Part shown: positions 9,091 through 17,500 of the stretch, piece after piece | Position numbering within the stretch: the first letter of the stretch is position 1 | Layout of the letters: every line of letters begins with the position of its first letter | Source of the DNA: G963663315 sp965116335 | GTDB lineage: Bacteria; Pseudomonadota; Gammaproteobacteria; Arenicellales; Poriferihabitantaceae | Reading direction: 5' to 3' | NCBI GenBank assembly: GCA_965116335.1 | Contig: OZ220677.1 | Location: forward strand, 2,666,001 to 2,730,000 | DNA: 64,000 bases | Notes under the pieces: model-generated | Database searches by the model: none | The model's input: only the letters and a program-made list of their open reading frames with translations | Told to the model about the DNA's origin: nothing | Made by a program: the position numbers and the translations under genes

Positions 9091-10680
9091 TTACAGGCAG
9101 GCATCTGGAATCCGTAACTTGACAAGTTTATGATAGAGTCGGCTCGCTTCATCAAATTGCTGTTTGTTGATACCCAAGTGATCGAAGCTCTGACGAACTG
9201 ACCTGTCTGATATGGAGTCAAACACAGACTTTTTTCTGGAAAACCGAACAAGGAAATCTGTGTAATCCGATTTTGAAAATTCAAGGTAAGGCAGTGGCAA
9301 CATTCTGAATTCATTTGGTGTCATTTCCAACACCCCTCCTTCATAATGCCTGCCTTGTAGTTCAGCGAAACAAAGAGTCAATGGATTATAAAATGACTGA
9401 ATGAATGACTTTACACATACCCCTTTTCTGGGGGAAATATTATAGGCACTGTCCGTGGTATAAAAGTTCTTGTTGATCAGTAGTTTCGGGTAAAGATGAC
9501 AACGCTTGAAAATAATCGCTTCCCCTGGTTCGACTATGGGCACTTTGAACCAGTTTTTCCTTTTCAAGCATTTGTATCGGCTATGAATATTCCGGCCTTC
9601 GCCAAGCTCTAAATATTGGTCCGCGAGTTCATTCTGGCCCTTTTCATAGTTTGAGAAATCCAGGAAGAAGCAGGGCTTTTGTGCATCCAATATTTTCTGG
9701 TAACTTTCATCAGACATGAATGCCTCTCCGTTTATAAAACTGCTTTTTTGTATGATGGGCTTTGCGTATCGAGATAGATCAAATTTTTCAAGTGTTTCTT
9801 CATTCACGATAAAAAAACTGTTCGCCGCCGTCACCAGACCTGGTTTAGAGGTGATGTAATCTGATACCGGCTTGATGTTTTTTGCCAAACCATTAATAAA
9901 TTGCAATTCATCGGATGACAAAATCATGGACCGCCATTTCATGTGTCCGTTAGCTGCTGCTGGAGGGGAAGGAATTACAGAGTCGAAATCATAGCTTGAG
10001 GAATTGATGTCTTTTGCTGTTACCTCATAGTAGAAAATTCCTTTTCTGTTACTATGTTTCGAGGCTATCAGCAAAACTGTATTTTGAGATGCCAGAAATA
10101 TACGCCCTTTAATGTTATAAATTTCAATCTGGTCGAATTCCTTCTCTAACAGTCGTTGTACATCCTCTCCGTATTTCACCTGTAGCAGGTCAAACGGCAG
10201 AATGAAGCACATCTGCCCATTTTCTTTTAAGAGTTCAATCGACTTTACGACAAATGCTGGCCAGATATTCTTGTCCGCCCGAGAACTAATTCGAGCATCG
10301 GCCAATATTTTCTGGATTTGCTGTATTTGACCGCTGGACAATAGTTTCTTGTTGATATACGGAGGATTTCCGATGATCAAGTCAAATTTTTTATTTGCAG
10401 GGCTTTCATAGAACAGGAAATCCTGCTGAATAACATGGGTATGATTCAGGTTGGCAAGGTTGTTTTTCGCATCAGCGTAGGAGGCATCATCAATCTCTAT
10501 CAAGGTGGAGCAGGGTTTGCTGACAATCCTCCTTGAGTGGATTTTATTGATAAATCGGCCATCGCCACAGCTAGGCTCTAGTATGTGTAACTTCGTATTG
10601 TCAAAAGATTCTTTAATCCTGCTGAGAGCAAAATCAATCAGAGGTTCTGGTGTGTAGTAAGAGCCTAGTTGTTTCTTCAT
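9091..10680 (-). CDS. Eco57I/TaqI-like N6-adenine-specific DNA methyltransferase
   Basis: A gamma-class N6-adenine methyltransferase of 529 residues. It begins with GSYYTPEPLIDFAL, followed by SAM motif ILEPSCGDGRF (33-43) and catalytic NPPY (105-108). The second half looks like a target-recognition region of the TaqI/Eco57I type: KPGLVTAANSFFI, then ELQGRHYEGGVLEMTPNEF. No PD-(D/E)XK or helicase domain is seen, so it is a methylase rather than a fused type IIG enzyme. It overlaps the upstream HNH gene by four bases. A coupled HNH nuclease and methylase suggest a restriction-modification core. Confidence 0.9.
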   Translation of the reverse strand: MKKQLGSYYTPEPLIDFALSRIKESFDNTKLHILEPSCGDGRFINKIHSRRIVSKPCSTLIEIDDASYADAKNNLANLNHTHVIQQDFLFYESPANKKFDLIIGNPPYINKKLLSSGQIQQIQKILADARISSRADKNIWPAFVVKSIELLKENGQMCFILPFDLLQVKYGEDVQRLLEKEFDQIEIYNIKGRIFLASQNTVLLIASKHSNRKGIFYYEVTAKDINSSSYDFDSVIPSPPAAANGHMKWRSMILSSDELQFINGLAKNIKPVSDYITSKPGLVTAANSFFIVNEETLEKFDLSRYAKPIIQKSSFINGEAFMSDESYQKILDAQKPCFFLDFSNYEKGQNELADQYLELGEGRNIHSRYKCLKRKNWFKVPIVEPGEAIIFKRCHLYPKLLINKNFYTTDSAYNISPRKGVCVKSFIQSFYNPLTLCFAELQGRHYEGGVLEMTPNEFRMLPLPYLEFSKSDYTDFLVRFSRKKSVFDSISDRSVRQSFDHLGINKQQFDEASRLYHKLVKLRIPDACL

Positions 10681-11300
10681 TCAGGATTATCTACGTAAGG
10701 CGTGATTTGCTTTTTGTACGCTATCAGGTCACTAATATAATCTTGTATATCCCCCTTTTCTTTCTGGTCTGAAATTGTCCGCGCAACGTCATTTAATTTT
10801 TGTGTGGCAGAATCAAGATAGTCATAAACCCAGAATAACTCGTGGCGAAATAGATAAAACCTCAGCTGTCTGTGCATATATTCAGCAACTGATTCTCCTT
10901 CCTTATACCGAATTTTACCTTCGCTGGTTCTGTAAAAGTAATTTTCATAGTTTGGCCCTGAAGGATCGATAAATCCTTCACCATTCAATATCGGGACATC
11001 AATATCATTGCTCGGCCAGGCATTGCTTTTGGCGATATTACATACCGGGCAGGAATAGACCAGATTTGAGTAATCATTTACAACACGCGGTTGAGATTTG
11101 AATTTACTTAAAGGAGCGAAGTGGTCAATATGGAAGCCCTTCCCTTGCCAAAAATACCTATCTTTAACACCGCAATATCCACAACATTTATTGAAGTCCT
11201 GCCGAAGTGAAGACTTGTGCTTACGATAATTTGGGGTATATGGCTGATCGCTTTTTCGGGGTTGATTCTCCCGGACCGTGAACAATTTACTTGTCATCAT
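10677..11300 (-). CDS. HNH endonuclease
   Basis: A 207-residue HNH nuclease. The core has a zinc-ribbon pair CCGYCG (Cys40, Cys43), the catalytic HIDHFAPLSKF (His57, Asp59, His60), then NLVYSCPVCNIAKSN with the second Cys pair (84, 87) and the distal Asn. The C-terminal half is helical and unrecognised and may recognise DNA or a partner. It overlaps the receiver gene by 14 bases upstream and the methyltransferase gene by four bases downstream, which implies tight co-expression. In this context it is the most likely DNA-cleaving component. Confidence 0.9.
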   Translation of the reverse strand: MMTSKLFTVRENQPRKSDQPYTPNYRKHKSSLRQDFNKCCGYCGVKDRYFWQGKGFHIDHFAPLSKFKSQPRVVNDYSNLVYSCPVCNIAKSNAWPSNDIDVPILNGEGFIDPSGPNYENYFYRTSEGKIRYKEGESVAEYMHRQLRFYLFRHELFWVYDYLDSATQKLNDVARTISDQKEKGDIQDYISDLIAYKKQITPYVDNPE

Positions 11301-11931
11301 ACTTGTTCAGTAATTGGTCCGTTTTCTCTATCAGCTCGTGAAGTTGTCTGGTATGTGTTTTAGCCGCATAGTCTGCTGGAATCTGCGGTTTATCACCATA
11401 TCCACAGTTGGCATCCAGGTAGTTGTCAACCTTCACTAGTTTTGCGATCTCTTGCTCAGACAGCTCACCTTTCTGTGATAGCATCTTGTGCTCTGTTTCG
11501 TAATCCTTGATTTTGTTCCGGTATTTTTCAGTTGCAAAATTTAATTTCTTTGCTAACAGCTTCAGGTCGTTCTCATCTCTCTCATCTCTTGGCTTATTAA
11601 AAATCACCGACTTATCATATATCTGTGTTGGCTCATGTGATTGTTCCACTGCATCATCCGGGTGGGATGTCAATATTATTACTGGAAAATCTCTTCGGGA
11701 ACTGATAACGGCGTCATAAACTTCGGAGCCATTGAATCTGGTATTCAGTTTGTAATCAATAACCAGGCAATCAAGATCCTGTTGCCATATATATTCCGTC
11801 ATTAATTCCATGTTTTCCTCGGGAGCTAACCCAACATACTCATACTCTGGGAAATGCTTATCTACGAAATCGCCAAACGTATCCCTGTCAAGTTCGTTTT
11901 CGTCCAAAAAACCTATCCTATATTCGCTCAC
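11287..11931 (-). CDS. Stand-alone response-regulator receiver protein
   Basis: A 214-residue protein with an N-terminal CheY-like receiver. The acidic pair is D10-E11, the phospho-acceptor is D59 in LVIDYKL, the switch threonine lies in IILTSHPDD, and the conserved lysine in VIFNKPR. Residues from about 120 onward form a charged helical tail with no recognisable DNA-binding output domain, so its output is probably protein-protein contact. It follows the dual-ATPase gene with a four-base overlap. It is presumably that protein's phosphorelay partner and may control the nuclease encoded next. Partnership is inferred from operon position only. Confidence 0.85.
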   Translation of the reverse strand: MSEYRIGFLDENELDRDTFGDFVDKHFPEYEYVGLAPEENMELMTEYIWQQDLDCLVIDYKLNTRFNGSEVYDAVISSRRDFPVIILTSHPDDAVEQSHEPTQIYDKSVIFNKPRDERDENDLKLLAKKLNFATEKYRNKIKDYETEHKMLSQKGELSEQEIAKLVKVDNYLDANCGYGDKPQIPADYAAKTHTRQLHELIEKTDQLLNKYDDK

Positions 11932-14537
11932 AAGACCTCCTTGATAACATTTGGAAAATAGATATCTACCTTAAAACCGCTATGGTTCGTATCCAGCATA
12001 ATGCTGGCATTATTATATTCCTCAATTGTTTTTTTGACCAGCCACATTCCCAGGCCGGTTCCGATTGCTTTGCCTGAACTATTTCTCTTTGTCGTAAAAG
12101 CTGGTTTGAAAATATCATCTGGGTCCGTTATATCCCGGCTCAGGCCGGGACCAAAATCCAGATAGCTGAGTGACAGGCCATTATTATCTCCTTTTTGTTC
12201 TTGGATAATAATCCGAATTTCCCGGCGTGTAGTTCGCTTGTTCTCAAAAAATTCGACGGAATTGATAATCAAATTATTGAATATGCAATCGAGATCAATT
12301 TCAAAGCACCGCATGGAATATTTTTCGTTCCGGTCAGTGAAATTTATTTCTATATTCTTGCTGGCTAACAAATTCGTCCATCGTCCCACGAATAACTGAA
12401 GGTATTTATTGAGGTAAACCTTTTTCCTTTGCCTCTTGTCTTTTCGAATAACGTCCAGCGCGTACATTAACCATTGCTTTAATTTTTTATCTTCCTCATC
12501 AATCAGTTTGAGCCGTTTTACTGGATTTTTCCTTTCTATTACGTTACTCAGTGCTTCTTCATCCACGAAAGGAGAGTATAGGTTTACTATTCTTTCAAAT
12601 CTATTGCCAAGTTTGCTTTCCAGATTATGGAGTTCATGAGCAAATGAAGATATGGTTATCCCTGATGATGCGAATACTCTCATCAATGCGTTTTCTTCTT
12701 TCATTTCCTGCGCCTCTTCCTTTGCTTCATCGCTCTCATTCTTGAAATTCAAAAGGGCGAAGGCTATTTTCTCTTCCTTACTTTTTGCTCCGTCCATATC
12801 GTTTCTGTTTTTGAAGTCCTCGAAAATGTCTCTGGCTAGAGAGAGAGCATTTTCTTTGTCCTGCTTTGATATATCTTCCTCACTTGGTATTGCTTTTTGT
12901 TTTTCATGAAATTTATGAAATTCAGAATGAATCCTGCTTCTATCGTCTTCGAAACATTTAATCAGAATCCGGATAATTTCCTTGAAGGCACCCAGATATG
13001 GGGAATCTACAAAACCTTCTCTGCTGGATTTGTCTTTTAGTTCAAGGTTGGCAGTTCTGGAGATTTCGATCACTCCCGCGATATTTGTTGGTGAGACTTT
13101 CCAGCGTTCGGATCGGTGAGCCGGAGCCGGGTCTCTTGCCACCCGATCTCCGAGGCCAAGCCAATCCCAGGCGGGACCGTCAATTTCACCATAGGGTCTG
13201 ACACGGAAATTGTCCCGAAAAACTTTTATTCCACTGTTGTGAGTCAACCACTCTTTTCTATTCCTGTAAAAGCCCTGCTCCCTGTCTTTATGAAAATATT
13301 TATCTCGATTGGCTTGCTGATCACTCATTTTGAGAAAATACAGGCTTATCCTGAAGGCTCCGATTTTCTTGATGTCTATATTCTCATTTCCTGATGTTCC
13401 CGGCACCAATTCCCCAAGCGATTTGCTGAATTTGAGTTTTTCGCGGGTGAGGTCTGTCTTTTCATCTTCCGTGTCTCCCGATTCAAAAAAATTGGAAGGT
13501 ATTTTCTTGAAATCGTATTCATTTCTTTCTATTTCCATGCTGAAATCCATCTGCTCATCACATTCAGCTGTGAGTTTGTAGTCGAAATCCTCATATATTT
13601 TTGTTTGAACCAAGCTGTTTCGGGATGGGTCTTGTGCATCAAAAACATATATCTGAAACGATGTGTCTTCTTTCGGCGGAATCAGAGATTCCAGGTCGGT
13701 TGTCAGAGAGCGTATGCTTTCGGGTGTCCAATTGTCTCTTGGCTGCTCTATTTTCAGTATCGTGCCACTAGTGGCCGTATCGTAAAAATTACGTACCTTT
13801 ATATCGGTCTCGTTTTCGGATAAATCAGTCTTTATAGATCCATGATTCTTCCCTGCTGTAACCAGGGTTTTTATAAGGTTTTTCAACGACGGAATGTCAG
13901 TCTGAAGTGTCGCATTTATCTCGGTAATATGCTTGCCTTCCTCAGAAAAGGATTCCCAGTCTACAGACCAGGATAAGCTTGAGTCGTCGCGAGACGTGAA
14001 TAGTGTAGACCGCGATCCGAGTCGATCAAGAGCGAAGCGACCGATTCCCTTCTCACCTGATTTGACTCGGCCAGATGGAGATATGAAATTGGCCTGCTTG
14101 TCATTTGTTCCAATTGTCATCCAGTGGGATCTGATAATGTTTTCGGTCATACCGGTTCCGTTATCCAGTATGATAATGGATGAAAACGACCTGAAATATG
14201 AGTCGATCTTATCTTTTGTTTTTTTACGTTCTTTCTCTGTATGACCGCTTAAATCGAAAACTAATTTATCAAAGGCGAGTTGCCGCTTGAAATATCTTTC
14301 TATATCCATCCCCACGAAAGGTCGGACAGCTAATAGATCATGCAATTCTGACTCGGAAATTTCTTCGGGTGCTTGCAAGTAAGGCACATCAAAATAAATC
14401 AGACAACATTTGGCATCTGCATCGTAAGCATTTTTTACTAATTCAATAATCGCTCCCTCAGCACTTGCGACATTTTCCCTTCCAATCAGCCGTGCTGTGC
14501 GCGCAGAAACATTAAAAGGTATTTTTTGTTCTATCAC
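11928..14537 (-). CDS. Dual GHKL protein: MORC/Hsp90-like ATPase fused to histidine-kinase-like module
   Basis: An 869-residue soluble protein with two GHKL ATP-binding modules. The N-terminal one has N-box ELVKNAYDADA (32-42), DNGTGM (125-130) and the GEKGIGRFALDRLG loop (161-174). A transducer-like middle region contains GIKVFRDNFRVRPYG. The C-terminal module has a putative phospho-histidine, His634 in SFAHELHNL, then NNLIINSVEF, LDFGPGL, FTTKR and GTGLGMWLVKK near residues 825-835. Codon 1 is GTG, overlapping the gdhB stop as GTGA. No membrane segment is seen, so it would sense an internal signal. MORC-type GHKL ATPases were previously linked computationally to restriction operons. The fusion and partner set here are not a system I recognise. 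Confidence 0.88.
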   Translation of the reverse strand: MIEQKIPFNVSARTARLIGRENVASAEGAIIELVKNAYDADAKCCLIYFDVPYLQAPEEISESELHDLLAVRPFVGMDIERYFKRQLAFDKLVFDLSGHTEKERKKTKDKIDSYFRSFSSIIILDNGTGMTENIIRSHWMTIGTNDKQANFISPSGRVKSGEKGIGRFALDRLGSRSTLFTSRDDSSLSWSVDWESFSEEGKHITEINATLQTDIPSLKNLIKTLVTAGKNHGSIKTDLSENETDIKVRNFYDTATSGTILKIEQPRDNWTPESIRSLTTDLESLIPPKEDTSFQIYVFDAQDPSRNSLVQTKIYEDFDYKLTAECDEQMDFSMEIERNEYDFKKIPSNFFESGDTEDEKTDLTREKLKFSKSLGELVPGTSGNENIDIKKIGAFRISLYFLKMSDQQANRDKYFHKDREQGFYRNRKEWLTHNSGIKVFRDNFRVRPYGEIDGPAWDWLGLGDRVARDPAPAHRSERWKVSPTNIAGVIEISRTANLELKDKSSREGFVDSPYLGAFKEIIRILIKCFEDDRSRIHSEFHKFHEKQKAIPSEEDISKQDKENALSLARDIFEDFKNRNDMDGAKSKEEKIAFALLNFKNESDEAKEEAQEMKEENALMRVFASSGITISSFAHELHNLESKLGNRFERIVNLYSPFVDEEALSNVIERKNPVKRLKLIDEEDKKLKQWLMYALDVIRKDKRQRKKVYLNKYLQLFVGRWTNLLASKNIEINFTDRNEKYSMRCFEIDLDCIFNNLIINSVEFFENKRTTRREIRIIIQEQKGDNNGLSLSYLDFGPGLSRDITDPDDIFKPAFTTKRNSSGKAIGTGLGMWLVKKTIEEYNNASIMLDTNHSGFKVDIYFPNVIKEVL

Positions 14538-17500
14538 TTGAACTGACCCAGTTCGCTGACCAGGACTGAAAGCATTGAGATGTCTATCTCGGTTTCTTTT
14601 TTCAGATCTTCTGTCATTGTTTTCAGTTTCTTGATCTCACTCCGGTTTTTCTCCTGCCAGTTGGACAGCGCAGTCTCCGGGTTATCGGTGGGGGATTGTC
14701 TACTGATGATGGAGGCGATATCTGATTGATGGTTACGCAGGTCGGTGGATAGACTGAATCTGGATCGCTCGTGCCAGATATTGTCGACTTTCAGGGTCGC
14801 GATACGATTCTGTAGCCAGGACAAGCCCAGACTGTGGATCATTCCAAAGTAGATTTTGCCGATGAATTCGACCGGCTGCCCGGATTCCAACGCGATCTGT
14901 ATGATGTCGAGGCCATTACCCAGCGTCACGCGAGCAGAAATCTGGTGAGCCAGATTATCGGGTAGCCCTTTATCAATCAGATTGCCAAGGGTGATCCGGT
15001 ATCGGTTGTCTTTGCTGCCGACCACCGCTGCGGTATTGTTTGTCAGTGTGTTGAATCCATTCTTGAAGCGATTGACCAGAGCATCAATATCAGTCGATGA
15101 TGGCAGGTTCCTCAGCAACCAGATTACAGAAGACTCAATAGCATACGTTAAATAGTTAAAACACTGCATTTGTGTGTCTGCATCCACCTTGTTATCCAGC
15201 ACCTGGATTTCTGCGAACAGTCTACGGCTGTCGGTGATGTCTCTGACTGCGATGTAACAGGCGGTAATCCGGTCGGTCGCGGCGCCGGTCAGGTTGGCCA
15301 GATTCAGATGGAATGTGATGCCCATGGAGCCGACCAGATCATTGGTGATTTGGGTGGAAATAATTTCCCGTTTGAGGCGGTGTTGCTGGATTTGACTGTG
15401 ATATCTTTCGCTGAGCAGTGAGGGGAAGTACTGTATGATCTCACTCTCAAGATAAGCCGCGTCCGGCAAATCCGAATCAAGCAAGGTCTGGTAAAGATCC
15501 ATCTTGCTGTAGGAAAGCAATACCGCGAGTTCGGGTCGGGTGAGGTAGCTTCCGGTTTCAAAGCGATTGCTCAGAGTGGCTTCATCGGGCAGAAACTCAA
15601 GCGTCCGATTCAATAGCCCCTTGTCTTCCAGCACCTGGATCGCCCGCATCTGTTCTGGCATGAGTCCCGCCCGGAAGGAGGTTTCCAGACTCAGAACCTG
15701 GGTTTGCAGATAGTTGTTGGCCAATACCAGATCAGCGACCTTATCTTCCATTTGTGCGAGCAGGGTATTGCGCTCGGATACGGTGAGATTGCCTTTTTGC
15801 ATTTCCGCATTCAACAGGATTTTTATGTTTACCTCATGATCGGACGTGTCCACCCCGGCTGAGTTGTCGATTGCGTCGGTGTAGCACAAACCCCCATTGA
15901 GGCTGAATTCTATTCTGGCCAGCTGGGTCATACCCAGATTTCCACCTTCGCCAATGACTTTGCAGCGTAACTCGGATGCGTCGACACGCAGGCTGTCATT
16001 ATTCCTGTCCTGGGCATCACTATGCGATTCAGCAGTGGATTTGATGTATGTACCGATACCCCCGTTCCATAACAACTCGACTTCGGCTTTTAGAATCAGG
16101 TTGATCAGGTCATCGGGCGCCCAGAAGTCCCGGGTTGCGCCCAGAGCCTTTTTTGCCTGATCGGACAGGGTGATTGACTTTTCACTTCTGGAAAATATCC
16201 CGCCTCCCGCCGAAATCAGGCTTTGGTCATAGTCAGCCCAGGATGATCGGGGCAAATCGAACAATCGTCTACGCTCCTGATAACTGGATTCAGGGTCAGG
16301 ATCAGGGTCAATGAATATGTGTTGATGGTTAAATGCCGCGACCAGTCTGATCTGTGGCGAAAGCAGCATGCCATTGCCAAATACATCACCGGACATATCC
16401 CCGATACCGGCTACCGTAAATGGGTTGGACTGAATATCCTTGCCCAGTTCCCGAAAGTGTCTTTTTACCGATTCCCAGGCTCCTCTTGCGGTGATACCCA
16501 TTTTTTTGTGGTCATATCCCGCTGACCCACCGGAAGCGAACGCATCGCCGAGCCAGAAACCGTATTGTTCAGCAATTCCGTTGGCAATGTCGGAAAATGT
16601 GGCGGTGCCCTTGTCGGCTGCGACTACCAGGTAGGGATCGTCTCCATCCAGCCGCACCACATTGTCAGGCGGAATAATTTCTGTTCCGGCCAGATTGTCT
16701 GTAACGTCAAGCAGGCTTTTGATATATATCTCGTAGCAACTAATCACTTCCTGCAGGGTTTTCCCGGGTTCTGTCTTGTGGAGTTGCTTGGCGACAAATC
16801 CGCCTTTGGAGCCGACCGGTACGATTACCGCGTTTTTCACCCGTTGCGCCTTCACCAGACCGAGAACTTCTGTTCTGAAATCTTCCGGCCGCTCGGACCA
16901 GCGCAGGCCGCCACGCGCCACCTTGCCACCACGCAGATGCACCCCTTCAACCTGTGGCGAGTATACGAATATCTCATATTCAGGAGCGGGTTCAGGGATA
17001 CGGGGAATGGTGCGGGAACTCAGTTTGAATGAAATCCAGGTTTTCGGTTCGCCGTTCTCATTGAGCTGGAAGTAGTTGGTTCTACGGGTCGCCGCTACCA
17101 CATCGAGTAGAGCGCGGATAATCCTCTCTTCGTCCAGTGTACTGACTCCTTCCAGCAGTTGCTTGATTTCAGCGTTCAGGCTGTCCAGGTCTCCGTTCCT
17201 GGAGCGGACGAGGTCGGGGCTGAATTTCTCTTTGAACAGCCGGGTTACGCAAATGGCCAATAGGGGATTATGGATCAGCGCGTCAATAATATATTGTTCG
17301 CTGTATCGTAATCTGATTTGTTTCAGATAGCGGTAATATGCGCGGATCATGCTGATTTCACGCCAGTTCAATCCCGCCAGCAGGGTTAAATGATTGAATC
17401 CATCGTTCTCGATACCCCCGTTCCAGCATTGAATGAATGTGGATTCGAAGCGCTCGGTATTGATTCCCGGATCAAATTCGACTCCATCCATTCTCGAAAT

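Noticed and set aside
9018..9314. 98-codon minus-strand ORF bridging the methyltransferase-HsdM gap
   Set aside because: It overlaps the conserved C-terminus of the methyltransferase in another frame and shows no recognisable domain.
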